Assembly (NCBI GenBank): GCA_905221105.1
Contig: CAJNBW010000001.1
Coordinates: 1-64,000 of the forward strand
Direction of reading: 5' to 3'
Length of the DNA stretch: 64,000 bases
Source of the DNA: a bacterium
GTDB lineage: Bacteria; Bacillota; Bacilli; Lactobacillales; Streptococcaceae
Below, one piece after another: positions 48,437 through 56,982 of the stretch; position 1 is the stretch's first letter, and the number at the start of each line of letters is the position of its first letter. A program made the translations under genes and the position numbers. Under the pieces are notes generated by a model. That model worked only from the letters and a program-made list of their open reading frames with translations, had not been told where the DNA came from and ran no database searches.

Positions 48437-50008
48437 TTACTTGCGTTTCTTCTTCGCTTTCTTCATTTTATTCGCCATGCGTTTCATGGACTGTTTCATG
48501 GCAAATTCACCGATTTTACCTTTGAGTCCGCCACCAAACATCTGGCTCATATCTGGCATTCCTGCTCCTCCGAGAGCTGACAGATCAGGCATGCCACCTT
48601 GTCCCATCATTCCTTCAAGGGCAGACATATCCATTCCTCCCATATTTGGCATATTTTTAGGAAGGTTATTTGGATTGATTCCCATTTGCTTCATCATCTT
48701 ATTCATATCACCAGACATGACACCTTGCATGAGCTGTTTAGCTTGGTTAAAGTCTTTGATAAATTTATTGACTTCGACAAATGTATTTCCAGAACCCGCA
48801 GCGATACGACGGCGACGGCTTGGATTTAACAAATCTGGATTTTCACGCTCTTCAGGTGTCATAGAAGACACAATGGCACGTTTGCGAGCAATCTGACGTT
48901 CATCCACCTTCATATTTTGTAGAGCTGGATTATTGGCCATACCTGGAATCATCTTGAGCAAGTCTTCCATTGGCCCCATGTTTTGCACCTGATCCAACTG
49001 ATCGATGAAATCATTGAAATCAAAGGTGTTTTCACGCATCTTCTCAGCCATTTCAAGGGCTTTTTGCTCATCGTATTCTTGAGATGCTTTCTCAATCAGA
49101 GTGAGCATATCCCCCATGCCAAGGATACGGCTAGACATACGGTCTGGGTGGAAGGTTTCGATATCTGTAATCTTTTCACCTGTACCAGTGAACTTGATTG
49201 ATTTTCCAGTAATGTGACGAACCGATAGAGCCGCACCACCACGAGTATCCCCATCAATCTTAGTAAGGATAACCCCAGTCACCTCCAACTGATCATTGAA
49301 CTCACGCGCAACATTGGCCGCTTCCTGACCAATCATAGCATCAACGACAAGCAAGATTTCATTTGGTTGGGCCAATGCTTTCACGTCACGAAGCTCATTC
49401 ATCAAAAGCTCATCAATCTGCAAACGCCCTGCCGTATCAATCAAGACATAGTCATTGTGATTGGCTTGGGCTTGCTCCAAACCTTGACGTACAATCTCAA
49501 CAGCTGGAACCTCTGTTCCAAGTGCAAAGACAGGCACATCAATTTGTTGCCCCAAGGTCTTAAGCTGGTCAATGGCTGCTGGACGATAGATATCCGCCGC
49601 AATCATCAAGGGACGAGCATTTTCTTCTTTCTTGAGTTTGTTGGCCAATTTCCCAGCAAAAGTTGTTTTACCAGCCCCCTGCAAACCAACCATCATGATA
49701 ATGGTTGGAATTTTTGGTGACTTGATAATCTCCGCTGTGTCAGAACCTAAAACAGCTGTCAGTTCCTCATCAACGATTTTAATAATCTGTTGAGCAGGAT
49801 TGAGGGTATCAATGACTTCGTGTCCGACTGCACGCTCACGAACTTTCTTGATAAAGTCCTTTACGACAGGCAAGGCAACGTCGGCCTCAAGCAAGGCCAA
49901 GCGAATCTCTTTAGTTGCCTCTTGGACATCAGCCTCTGAGATTTTTCCTTTTTTACGTAGATTTTTAAAGACGTTCTGCAAACGTTCTGTTAAACTTTCA
50001 AATGCCAT
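48437..50008 (-). CDS. ffh: Signal recognition particle protein Ffh
   Basis: Ffh is the SRP GTPase that binds signal sequences and 4.5S RNA. The 523-residue protein has the N domain (1-95), GTPase G domain with GLQGAGKTTFAGKLA near 108, DTAGRLQIDEL near 191 and TKIDGDTRGGAALSV near 249. The M domain (about 300-440) includes the RNA-binding SRRRRIAAGSG. A Met/Gly-rich C-terminal tail (NMGGMDMSALEGMMGQGGM) ends in a basic KKAKKKRK. It follows ylxM after 11 bases. Confidence 0.97.
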   Translation of the reverse strand: MAFESLTERLQNVFKNLRKKGKISEADVQEATKEIRLALLEADVALPVVKDFIKKVRERAVGHEVIDTLNPAQQIIKIVDEELTAVLGSDTAEIIKSPKIPTIIMMVGLQGAGKTTFAGKLANKLKKEENARPLMIAADIYRPAAIDQLKTLGQQIDVPVFALGTEVPAVEIVRQGLEQAQANHNDYVLIDTAGRLQIDELLMNELRDVKALAQPNEILLVVDAMIGQEAANVAREFNDQLEVTGVILTKIDGDTRGGAALSVRHITGKSIKFTGTGEKITDIETFHPDRMSSRILGMGDMLTLIEKASQEYDEQKALEMAEKMRENTFDFNDFIDQLDQVQNMGPMEDLLKMIPGMANNPALQNMKVDERQIARKRAIVSSMTPEERENPDLLNPSRRRRIAAGSGNTFVEVNKFIKDFNQAKQLMQGVMSGDMNKMMKQMGINPNNLPKNMPNMGGMDMSALEGMMGQGGMPDLSALGGAGMPDMSQMFGGGLKGKIGEFAMKQSMKRMANKMKKAKKKRK

Positions 50009-50019
50009 GTTTCTTCCTC

Positions 50020-50352
50020 TTATTCTCTATTATCAATGCTTGTTAAAATTTCTATCTGCTCCTGCAGAAAGTCATCCTTGGGATAGCGCTCCAAAATCTG
50101 GTCAAAAATCTGACTGCGGACAATGTAGTCCGAGTACATGTGCAACTTCATCTCATAATCTTCCAGAATCTTTTCTGTCCGCTTGATATTGTCGTAGACA
50201 GCCTGACGACTGACACCAAACTCCTCGGCAATCTCAGCAAGGCTGTAATCATCAGCGTAGTAGAGCTCTATATAATTCATTTGCTTATCTGTCAAAAGCG
50301 CTGCATAAAATTCAAAGAGCGCATTCATACGATTGGTTTTTTCGATTTCCAT
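50020..50352 (-). CDS. ylxM: YlxM-like SRP-associated HTH protein
   Basis: The 110-residue protein has a sigma-70-region-4-like helix-turn-helix ([20 protein letters not shown] near 55). The family is encoded next to ffh and in S. mutans stimulates SRP activity. The ATG lies only 7 bases after an extended -10 box, leaving almost no 5' UTR and no ribosome site. Confidence 0.92.
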
Positions 50353-50359
50353 AACTTTT

Positions 50360-50365
50360 ATTATA
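50360..50365 (-). promoter_or_regulatory. Extended -10 promoter of ylxM-ffh
   Basis: TGGTATAAT on the minus strand ends 7 bases before the ylxM ATG, so transcription should begin at or next to the start codon. Confidence 0.65.
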
Positions 50366-50442
50366 CCAAAAAATAGCCTAATCTACCATACTAGGAAGCT
50401 AATCCACGAAGATAGCAAGCTAAATTTGAAAAAGGCAAGAGA

Positions 50443-50820
50443 CTAGCCCCAAGTAATTTCCAATTGATAGCTGGCAAAGAGATGTCCCTCTTGATTTTGT
50501 AGTTGATAGTCTAAATAAATCTTTTGTCCATCCACTTGATAGCGATTCGTTTGGATAATAAACTCCTGCATACCCATAGGTGTGGGGATATAGGCTAAAC
50601 TATCACTATCCTTTAGAAATCTCATAATGGTCTTGGGATTGGAAAATCGGCTCATCACCAGTTCCTGACCATGAAATTTAATCACTACTTTTTCTTTTTC
50701 CTCATTATAAAAAAGCAGATAGCTATAATCTCCCTTTTCATGCACTTCAACATCATAAAGCTGGTCAATCACTTCCAACTGCTCATCAAACTGAATCGTA
50801 TTTCGCATCCGAATTTTCAC
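50443..50820 (-). CDS. DUF1934 (YwiB-like) beta-barrel protein
   Basis: The 125-residue protein fits DUF1934: it starts with IRMRNTIQFDEQLEVIDQLY, has YSYLLFYNEEKEKVVIKFHG near 33 and ends in the characteristic YQLQNQEGHLFASYQLEITW. The predicted structure is a calycin-like barrel; no biochemical role is known. It is divergent from the HD hydrolase gene, with 71 bases between the starts. Confidence 0.85.
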   Translation of the reverse strand: MKIRMRNTIQFDEQLEVIDQLYDVEVHEKGDYSYLLFYNEEKEKVVIKFHGQELVMSRFSNPKTIMRFLKDSDSLAYIPTPMGMQEFIIQTNRYQVDGQKIYLDYQLQNQEGHLFASYQLEITWG

Positions 50821-50879
50821 ATCAAGTCCTCTTTCTTGTCTCTTGTCCTACTATTTTACCAAAAAGAGCAGGATTTTGC

Positions 50880-50885
50880 TATAAT
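50880..50885 (+). promoter_or_regulatory. Extended -10 promoter of the HD hydrolase gene
   Basis: TGCTATAAT ends 6 bases before the ATG at 50892; no ribosome site fits between them. Confidence 0.65.
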
Positions 50886-50891
50886 GGTCAT

Positions 50892-52196
50892 ATGAACGAA
50901 AAAGTATTCCGTGACCCAGTTCACAACTACATCCATGTCAATAATCAAATCATCTATGACTTGATTAATACAAAAGAATTTCAACGTTTGCGTCGCATCA
51001 AGCAACTGGGGACTTCCAGTTATACCTTCCACGGTGGAGAACATAGTCGCTTCTCTCACTGTCTAGGAGTCTATGAGATTGCTCGACGCATCACAGAAAT
51101 TTTTGAAGAAAAATATCCTGAGGAATGGAATCCGGCCGAGTCTCTCTTGACCATGACCGCTGCTCTCCTCCATGATCTTGGGCATGGTGCCTACTCCCAT
51201 ACTTTTGAACATCTCTTTGATACAGACCACGAAGCCATTACTCAGGAGATTATCCAAAGTCCTGAGACAGAGATTCACCAAGTCCTGCTACAAGTAGCAC
51301 CTGATTTTCCAGAAAAGGTGGCTAGTGTCATTAACCATACCTATCCAAACAAGCAGGTTGTGCAGCTCATTTCCAGTCAGATTGACGCAGACCGCATGGA
51401 CTATCTCTTGCGCGACTCCTATTTTACAGGAGCATCCTATGGAGAATTTGACCTGACTCGCATCCTCCGAGTCATTCGTCCTATCGAAAATGGAATCGCC
51501 TTTCAGCGAAATGGCATGCATGCCATCGAAGACTACGTTCTCAGTCGTTACCAGATGTATATGCAGGTTTATTTCCACCCCGCAACACGCGCCATGGAAG
51601 TTCTCCTACAGAATCTCCTCAAGCGAGCTAAGGAACTCTACCCTGAGGACAAGGATTTCTTTGCACGAACTTCTCCACACCTCCTACCTTTCTTTGAAAA
51701 AAATGTGACCTTGTCTGACTATCTGGCTCTGGATGATGGTGTGATGAATACCTACTTCCAGCTCTGGATGACCAGTCCTGACAAGATTCTTGCAGATTTA
51801 TCGCAACGCTTTGTCAACCGCAAGGTTTTTAAATCCATTACCTTTTCACAAGAAGACCAAGACCAACTCGCTAGCATGAGAAAATTGGTTGAGGACATCG
51901 GCTTTGATCCCGACTACTACACTGCCATTCATAAGAACTTTGACCTTCCTTATGATATCTATCGTCCCGAATCTGAAAATCCGCGAACACAGATTGAGAT
52001 CTTACAAAAAAATGGAGAACTGGCAGAACTCTCTAGCCTGTCTCCTATCGTCCAATCCCTTGCTGGCAGTCGCCACGGAGATAATCGTTTCTATTTCCCA
52101 AAAGAAATGTTGGACCAAAACAGCATCTTTGCAAGTATTACCCAGCAATTTTTAAACTTGATTGAGAATGATCATTTTACCCCAAATAAAAACTAG
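50892..52196 (+). CDS. HD-domain phosphohydrolase
   Basis: The 434-residue protein has the HD metal site spread over GEHSRFSHCLGVYEIARRI near 48, LLHDLGHGAYSHTFEHLF near 93 and SSQIDADRMDYLLRDSYFTG near 161. It belongs to the dGTPase/YwfO-like group that hydrolyses nucleoside triphosphates; the substrate is not evident. The N-terminus MNEKVFRDPVHNYIHV is typical, so the start is secure despite the missing ribosome site. A HAD gene follows after 12 bases and is probably co-transcribed. Confidence 0.9.
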   Translation: MNEKVFRDPVHNYIHVNNQIIYDLINTKEFQRLRRIKQLGTSSYTFHGGEHSRFSHCLGVYEIARRITEIFEEKYPEEWNPAESLLTMTAALLHDLGHGAYSHTFEHLFDTDHEAITQEIIQSPETEIHQVLLQVAPDFPEKVASVINHTYPNKQVVQLISSQIDADRMDYLLRDSYFTGASYGEFDLTRILRVIRPIENGIAFQRNGMHAIEDYVLSRYQMYMQVYFHPATRAMEVLLQNLLKRAKELYPEDKDFFARTSPHLLPFFEKNVTLSDYLALDDGVMNTYFQLWMTSPDKILADLSQRFVNRKVFKSITFSQEDQDQLASMRKLVEDIGFDPDYYTAIHKNFDLPYDIYRPESENPRTQIEILQKNGELAELSSLSPIVQSLAGSRHGDNRFYFPKEMLDQNSIFASITQQFLNLIENDHFTPNKN

Positions 52197-52208
52197 AAGA
52201 GGAAATTT

Positions 52209-53015
52209 ATGAGTATTAAACTAATCGCCGTCGATATTGACGGAACCCTTGTCAACAGCCAAAAGGAAATCACTCCTGAAGTCTTTTCTGCCATCCAAGA
52301 TGCCAAAGAAGCTGGTGTTAAAGTCGTGATTGCAACTGGCCGCCCTATCGCAGGTGTTGCCAAACTTCTGGACGACTTGCAGTTGAGAGACGAGGGTGAC
52401 TATGTCGTGACCTTCAATGGTGCCCTTGTCCAAGAAACTGCTACAGGTCATGAGATTATCAGCGAATCCTTGACCTATGAGGATTATCTGGATATGGAAT
52501 TTCTCAGTCGCAAGCTCGGTGTCCACATGCATGCCATTACCAAGGACGGTATCTACACTGCCAATCGCAATATCGGAAAATACACAGTGCACGAATCAAC
52601 CCTCGTCAGCATGCCTATCTTCTACCGCACCCCTGAAGAAATGGCTGACAAGGAAATCGTCAAATGTATGTTCATCGATGAACCTGAGATTCTCGATGCT
52701 GCGATTGAAAAGATACCAGCCGAATTTTATGAGCGCTACTCCATCAACAAATCTGCTCCTTTCTACCTCGAACTCCTTAAAAAGAATGTGGACAAAGGTT
52801 CAGCCATCACTCACCTAGCTGAAAAACTCGGATTGACCAAAGATGAAACCATGGCTATCGGTGACGAAGAAAATGACCGCGCCATGCTGGAAGTAGTTGG
52901 AAACCCTGTTGTCATGGAAAATGGAAATCCAGAAATCAAAAAAATCGCCAAATACATCACTAAAACAAATGATGAATCCGGCGTTGCCCATGCCATCCGT
53001 ACATGGGTACTGTAA
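52209..53015 (+). CDS. Cof-type HAD phosphatase (YidA-like)
   Basis: The 268-residue protein has motif I IAVDIDGTLVNSQKEIT near 6, ATGRP motif II near 42, Lys in the KSAPFYLELL/KKNVDKG region near 190 and motif IV IGDEENDRAMLEVVG near 216. It resembles YidA-type sugar phosphatases. With the two in the ftsY operon, this is the third class IIB HAD enzyme in the window. The ribosome site is AAGAGGAAA. Confidence 0.92.
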   Translation: MSIKLIAVDIDGTLVNSQKEITPEVFSAIQDAKEAGVKVVIATGRPIAGVAKLLDDLQLRDEGDYVVTFNGALVQETATGHEIISESLTYEDYLDMEFLSRKLGVHMHAITKDGIYTANRNIGKYTVHESTLVSMPIFYRTPEEMADKEIVKCMFIDEPEILDAAIEKIPAEFYERYSINKSAPFYLELLKKNVDKGSAITHLAEKLGLTKDETMAIGDEENDRAMLEVVGNPVVMENGNPEIKKIAKYITKTNDESGVAHAIRTWVL

Positions 53016-53032
53016 AAGGGAAGAACATACGA

Positions 53033-53057
53033 AAACCGCTCGGCTGAGCGGTTTTTG
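53033..53057 (+). terminator. Terminator of the HD-HAD operon
   Basis: ACCGCTC-GGCT-GAGCGGT is a strong stem followed by TTTT. Confidence 0.85.
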
Positions 53058-53069
53058 ATGTCTAATTAC

Positions 53070-53141
53070 TGCCCCCTGCTGGAATCGAACCAGCAACTAC
53101 TCCTTAGGAGGGAGTTGTTATATCCATTGAACTAAGGGAGC
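53070..53141 (-). tRNA. tRNA-Arg (anticodon CCT)
   Basis: The 72-base minus-strand cloverleaf has acceptor arms GCTCCCT / AGGGGGC with one G-U pair, discriminator A, and a T arm GGTTCGATTCC. The anticodon loop CTCCTAA is closed by ACTCC/GGAGT, giving CCT, which reads AGG. It lies downstream of the rplS terminator. Confidence 0.93.
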
Positions 53142-53146
53142 TAGAT

Positions 53147-53174
53147 AAAAACTCTGCTGAATAAGCAGAGTTTT
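53147..53174 (-). terminator. Terminator of rplS
   Basis: On the minus strand AAAACTCTGC and GCAGAGTTTT flank a 7-base loop. The tRNA follows 5 bases later, so partial readthrough could feed the tRNA. Confidence 0.8.
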
Positions 53175-53183
53175 TTAGTCGAA

Positions 53184-53531
53184 CTAACGACGGATTTCTT
53201 TGATACGAGCTGCTTTACCTTGAAGAGCACGCAAGTAGTACAATTTCGCACGACGTACTTTACCGTAACGAACAACTTCGATTTTTTCAACACGTGGAGT
53301 GTGGATTGGGAAGATACGTTCAACACCTACACCGTTAGAGATTTTACGAACTGTATAGTTTTCTGAGATACCAGCACCTTTACGTGCGATAACAACACCT
53401 TCAAAAATCTGGATACGTTCACGGTTACCTTCGACAACTTTCGCGTGTACACGAACAGTGTCACCAGGACGGAATGATGGGATATCTGTACGAAGTTGAC
53501 CTTCAGTCAAGCTTTGGATTAATGGATTCAT
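53184..53531 (-). CDS. rplS: 50S ribosomal protein L19
   Basis: L19 sits at the 30S-50S interface. The 115-residue protein is full length, with the family segments [20 protein letters not shown] near 21, [21 protein letters not shown] near 43 and [28 protein letters not shown] near 74 in order. The ribosome site is TAGGAGAA. A structured leader precedes it. Confidence 0.97.
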
Positions 53532-53622
53532 TTTATTCTCCTATCTTTGTCAATCTTGAGGAATCTTCCTCAGCGGATAAACTGTATTTTTGTGCGTCCA
53601 TTACACACAAGATACAGTTTAC
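53532..53622 (-). promoter_or_regulatory. L19 leader RNA (probable)
   Basis: The 5' UTR contains a long hairpin at 53579-53620 with outer arms AAACTGTAT/ATACAGTTT and inner TTGTG/CACAA, and a GAGGAA-GATT-CCTC hairpin near the ribosome site. An autoregulatory L19 leader is known in low-GC Gram-positives. I match it by position and shape, not by alignment. Confidence 0.55.
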
Positions 53623-53649
53623 CAAATTTCTACAAAAAAGTAAAGAAAT

Positions 53650-53979
53650 TTATAGCAGAATTCCTAAAAAAATCGCAATAAAACCACCTAGGTAGGTCAA
53701 AGCTAAATAAGAATAAAATACCTTCTTATCACTTAACAGTCTTTGGAGTTCGTCATTCAAGGTCGAAAAAGTTGTCAAACCTCCACAAAATCCAGTTGCT
53801 AGAATAGCATAGACTTCCTTAGACTCCACATGATTGTAGAATAATCCAATCAAAAAACACCCTAAAAGATTGGCTATAAGCGTTCCGAGGGGCAATTTAG
53901 AAGCTTGATTATATCGGGAAAAGAAATACCGTACTAAAGCCCCAAAACCACAAGCAATTGCAAGATAGCTGATTACCAT
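53650..53979 (-). CDS. crcB: Fluoride channel subunit CrcB/FluC (1)
   Basis: The 109-residue four-helix membrane protein has the Fluc signature GTLIANLLGCFLIGLFY near 33 (pore Asn) and FCGGLTTFSTLNDEL near 69 (central Na+ site and Phe box). Fluc channels export toxic fluoride as dual-topology dimers; where two genes are paired, as here, they usually form a heterodimer. Its ATG overlaps the stop of the other crcB gene. Confidence 0.94.
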   Translation of the reverse strand: MVISYLAIACGFGALVRYFFSRYNQASKLPLGTLIANLLGCFLIGLFYNHVESKEVYAILATGFCGGLTTFSTLNDELQRLLSDKKVFYSYLALTYLGGFIAIFLGILL

Positions 53980-54347
53980 TTCTTCCTCCCCAAATAGTAA
54001 GCCAAGAGCAGGCCTCCACCGATGCTCAAAAGCAAATACAGGACTAAACTAAGATAACGCCCTGTATCAAGCAGTTTTACAGCATCAAGCATGAGGCTAG
54101 ACAAGGTTGTTAAACCTCCGCAAAAACCTGTTCCCAGCGCTAAAATCAAGCCCTTACTAGTCCCCTTATAGACCAGATATCCCTTGACAAGATAAACCAA
54201 GCAGAAAATGCCCAGATAGTTGACAAAGAGAGTGCCCCAAGGAAAATCTGGACTGGCTGGTAACCAAGTAGAAACTAAGTAGCGGACAAGTCCGCCCAAC
54301 ATGGCAGCTAGAAAAATTCCTAGCGGATAAAATTGTTCTTTTTTCAT
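53973..54347 (-). CDS. crcB: Fluoride channel subunit CrcB/FluC (2)
   Basis: The 124-residue protein has four membrane segments and the signatures GTLFVNYLGIFCLVYLV near 38 and FCGGLTTLSSLMLDAV near 75. In this copy the second Phe-box position after TTL is Leu/Ser where the partner has Phe, fitting a specialised heterodimer half. Its ATG overlaps the chorismate mutase stop (ATGA). No fluoride riboswitch is evident upstream. Confidence 0.92.
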   Translation of the reverse strand: MKKEQFYPLGIFLAAMLGGLVRYLVSTWLPASPDFPWGTLFVNYLGIFCLVYLVKGYLVYKGTSKGLILALGTGFCGGLTTLSSLMLDAVKLLDTGRYLSLVLYLLLSIGGGLLLAYYLGRKKW

Positions 54348-54610
54348 TTGATGTTTTGATCCTGATAATCACGCGAACGTTTGAGTATGTCAGAAAAAGT
54401 CGCGACAATAGTTTCCTGATAGCGCTTGTCCTCTACACGACTTCTAACCTTTTCAAAAATAACTTCTTCTCTCTTAGTATCTAAAATCGGTTTTCCTGAG
54501 GCTTTCTTATAGGCAACTACCCCCTCAACCAAATGCATTCGTTCTTCTAAGAGCTTGACGATTTGGTCGTCGATTTGATCAATTTCTTGACGAATAATAT
54601 CTAAATCCAT
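54344..54610 (-). CDS. Chorismate mutase (AroQ type)
   Basis: The 88-residue all-helical protein rearranges chorismate to prephenate for Phe and Tyr synthesis. It starts MDLDIIRQEIDQIDDQIVKL, with the active-site Arg near 7, LLEERMHLVEGVVAYK near 20 and a C-terminal segment RYQETIVATFSDILKRSRDY that matches the AroQ fold. It is stand-alone, not fused to prephenate dehydratase, and heads a three-gene unit with the two crcB genes. Confidence 0.92.
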   Translation of the reverse strand: MDLDIIRQEIDQIDDQIVKLLEERMHLVEGVVAYKKASGKPILDTKREEVIFEKVRSRVEDKRYQETIVATFSDILKRSRDYQDQNIK

Positions 54611-54690
54611 ACAGTCTCCTCCTTTATTTGAATTATTGTATCAAAAAGCTACCAAATAGGCTAGTAAAATCCCAACTCACGATAAAAAAA

Positions 54691-54716
54691 TGCACTGATT
54701 GATTTCATCAGCGCAC
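54691..54716 (-). terminator. Terminator of the flavodoxin gene
   Basis: On the minus strand GTGCGCTGAT and ATCAGTGCAT pair around a short loop, then seven T. Confidence 0.75.
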
Positions 54717-54724
54717 TTTTATAC

Positions 54725-55168
54725 TTATCCTAGTTTAGCAGCCAATTCTTCTGCGAATTGTTCCAAGCGTTCGATATCTTCTTCCTCGGCAGAAAGGTCA
54801 ACTTTAACACACTCTGAACCTTTTTCTGCCCCTGTTGACACAAAGACACGGTCAAAGTCATCAACAGCCTTACAGAATTCATCGTAGAAGGTATCTCCTG
54901 AGCCAACCACTCCGTAGATTTTACCATTCAAGTTTAGGTCTGCAAGGTCTTCGTAGAAGTCCATCATCTCATCTGGCAATTCTCCATCACCATAAGTATA
55001 GGTCGCAACGATAGCAATGTCTGCTTCCAAGAAGTCTGAAGCGTCAACAGTTGTACATTCATCAACATCAACATCCAAGCCCAAGTCACGTAATTTGTCT
55101 GCTACAATATCTGCAATTTCTTCGGTATTACCGGTCATACTGGCAAATACAATTTTTGCTAATGCCAT
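54725..55168 (-). CDS. Flavodoxin
   Basis: The 147-residue FMN electron carrier has the phosphate-binding loop ASMTGNTEEIADIVADKL near 10, aromatic FMN-stacking segments TYTYGDGELPDEMMDFYEDL near 57 and GSGDTFYDEFCKAVDDF near 92. It is very acidic at the C-terminus. It has its own terminator, and GAGGAGG precedes the ATG. The redox partner is not encoded nearby. Confidence 0.95.
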   Translation of the reverse strand: MALAKIVFASMTGNTEEIADIVADKLRDLGLDVDVDECTTVDASDFLEADIAIVATYTYGDGELPDEMMDFYEDLADLNLNGKIYGVVGSGDTFYDEFCKAVDDFDRVFVSTGAEKGSECVKVDLSAEEEDIERLEQFAEELAAKLG

Positions 55169-55271
55169 ATCGTCCTCCTCAATTAATCTTTCTCCATTAT
55201 ATCACATCTTTTTCATTTTAAAAATAAAAATTCTTGTGCTACAATGAAATGAGAAAGAATTGAGGTTATTT

Positions 55272-56207
55272 ATGGACATTTGCCATCAAATTTTAGAAAA
55301 AATCAAAGAATACGACACGATTATCATTCACCGCCATATGAAACCAGACCCTGATGCCTTAGGAAGTCAGGTGGGATTGAAAGCCTTGCTAGAACATCAT
55401 TTCCCAGAAAAAACCATCAAAGCCGTTGGTTTTGATGAACCAACTCTTACTTGGATGGCTGAAATGGATCTTGTTGAAGATAGTTCCTACCAAGGTGCTC
55501 TTGTCATCGTCTGTGATACGGCGAATACTGCTCGTATCGATGATAAGCGCTATAGTCAAGGTGATTTTCTCATTAAGATTGACCACCATCCAAATGATGA
55601 TGTATATGGTGATCTATCTTGGGTGGATACTAGTTCAAGTAGCGCTAGTGAGATGATTACCCTATTTGCTGAAACAACCCAACTGACCTTGTCAGATCGA
55701 GCTGCGGAGTTGCTCTTTGCAGGAATTGTTGGTGATACAGGTCGATTCCTCTACCCTTCTACCACTGCACGGACCCTCCGCCTGGCTGCATCTCTGAGAG
55801 AACAGAACTTTGACTTTGCGGCTCTCACTCGCAAAATGGACACTATGAGCTACAAAATTGCTAAACTTCAAGGCTATATCTACGACCATCTGGAAGTGGA
55901 TGAAAATGGTGCAGCTCGCGTTATCCTGAGTCAAGAAATCTTGAAACAATTCAATGTTACCGATGCGGAAACTGCAGCTATTGTTGGTGCACCTGGACGC
56001 ATTGACAGTGTGAGTCTCTGGGGAATTTTTGTGGAGCAGGCTGATGGCCACTACCGCGTTCGCTTACGCAGTAAAATCCATCCTATCAATGAAATCGCCA
56101 AGGAACATGATGGTGGAGGCCACCCCCTAGCAAGTGGTGCCAATTCCTATAGCCTAGAGGAAAACGAAATCATCTACCAAAAGTTAAAAAACTTGCTTAA
56201 AAACTGA
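55272..56207 (+). CDS. pde2: DHH/DHHA1 phosphoesterase (pApA / c-di-AMP hydrolase, NrnA-like)
   Basis: The 311-residue protein has the DHH domain motifs IIIHRHMKPDPDALGSQ near 20, VIVCDTANTARID near 78, KIDHHPNDD near 106 and GIVGDTGRFLYPS near 155. The C-terminal DHHA1 motif EHDGGGHPLASGA is near 280. It matches pneumococcal Pde2, which converts pApA from c-di-AMP to AMP; NrnA-like nanoRNase and pAp activity is common in the family. ATG 55272 is chosen for its TGAGGTT site; the frame opens four codons earlier at a TTG. Confidence 0.9.
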   Translation: MDICHQILEKIKEYDTIIIHRHMKPDPDALGSQVGLKALLEHHFPEKTIKAVGFDEPTLTWMAEMDLVEDSSYQGALVIVCDTANTARIDDKRYSQGDFLIKIDHHPNDDVYGDLSWVDTSSSSASEMITLFAETTQLTLSDRAAELLFAGIVGDTGRFLYPSTTARTLRLAASLREQNFDFAALTRKMDTMSYKIAKLQGYIYDHLEVDENGAARVILSQEILKQFNVTDAETAAIVGAPGRIDSVSLWGIFVEQADGHYRVRLRSKIHPINEIAKEHDGGGHPLASGANSYSLEENEIIYQKLKNLLKN

Positions 56208-56215
56208 TAAAATAC

Positions 56216-56244
56216 TTGCCAAACTTTTCAGAATCTGATAGACT
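56216..56244 (+). promoter_or_regulatory. rpmE2 promoter
   Basis: TTGCCA and TAGACT are separated by 17 bases; an AAAGGAAA ribosome site and the rpmE2 ATG follow. Confidence 0.55.
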
Positions 56245-56302
56245 AGTATGGTAACAATCTATGGCTCGCAAAGAGACCATGGCAGAAAGGAAATATTGCA
56301 AA

Positions 56303-56545
56303 ATGAAAAAAGATATCCATCCAGAATATCGCCCAGTTGTATTCATGGACACAACTACTGGTTACCAATTCCTTAGCGGTTCAACAAAACGCTCTAACGA
56401 AACAGTTGAGTTCGAAGGCGAAACTTACCCATTGATCCGTGTGGAAATTTCATCAGACTCACACCCATTCTACACTGGACGTCAAAAGTTCACTCAAGCA
56501 GATGGACGCGTGGATCGTTTCAACAAAAAATACGGTCTCAAATAA
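56303..56545 (+). CDS. rpmE2: 50S ribosomal protein L31 type B
   Basis: The 80-residue protein starts [20 protein letters not shown]. It lacks the CxxC zinc ligands of type A L31, so it is the zinc-independent (C-minus) form. It ends with the typical [19 protein letters not shown]. The frame extends 14 codons upstream, but only this ATG has a ribosome site (AAAGGAAA) and the family N-terminus. It stands alone with its own terminator. Confidence 0.95.
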
Positions 56546-56553
56546 TGATAAAA

Positions 56554-56579
56554 AGAACAGTTTCGGCTGTTCTTTTTTT
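56554..56579 (+). terminator. Terminator of rpmE2
   Basis: AGAACAG-TTTCGG-CTGTTCT is a perfect 7-bp stem followed by seven T. Confidence 0.85.
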
Positions 56580-56660
56580 GTTTCTTGAAATTAACTGCTG
56601 TTTTCATGTTCCAGCCTCAAAAGTATAGAGTTTTTTCTTGCCTAAAAAATATAAAAGATA

Positions 56661-56685
56661 TATACTATCTATATATCGTATAGAT
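56661..56685 (+). promoter_or_regulatory. Toxin-antitoxin promoter and operator
   Basis: TATACT (56661-56666) is followed by the inverted repeat ATCTATA-N5-TATAGAT (56667-56685), 13 bases before the antitoxin ATG. This fits autorepression by the antitoxin-toxin complex. Confidence 0.6.
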
Positions 56686-56697
56686 TGGGGATATACT

Positions 56698-56982
56698 ATG
56701 ACGACATCACTTACTAAGCAATACAATTTTAAAATCAATGAGTCATCCATGGAACAAGCTAGAGCTATCATCAAAGAAAAAGGAATGACTATGACGGATG
56801 CTATTAGTCTTTTTATCGAGCAGATTGTTCTCGAACAGGATTTGCCAATAAAAACTGCAGAAGATTTACACCGTGAACGATTGATTCAGGAACTACAAGC
56901 CCAATCTGAACGCGCCTTAAGAGAATACGAATCCGGACAAGGAACCTCCCTAGACGATATGAGGCTACGATATGGCTTATAA
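56698..56982 (+). CDS. RelB/DinJ family antitoxin
   Basis: The 94-residue protein has an N-terminal ribbon-helix-helix module (YNFKINESSMEQARAIIKEK near 9, then MTMTDAISLFIEQIV), as in RelB/DinJ antitoxins. The Glu/Arg-rich C-terminal part would wrap the toxin. I start at ATG 56698, after TTGGGGA, because the frame extension upstream overlaps the promoter. The toxin start lies 11 bases inside this gene. Confidence 0.88.
   Translation: MTTSLTKQYNFKINESSMEQARAIIKEKGMTMTDAISLFIEQIVLEQDLPIKTAEDLHRERLIQELQAQSERALREYESGQGTSLDDMRLRYGL

Noticed and set aside
48432..48896. 154-codon plus-strand ORF
   Set aside because: It is antisense to the Met-rich M domain of ffh, and its composition mirrors that gene.
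53650..54724. Fluoride riboswitch before the crcB pair
   Set aside because: The crcB genes overlap the chorismate mutase gene, and no crcB-type riboswitch sequence is visible upstream of it.
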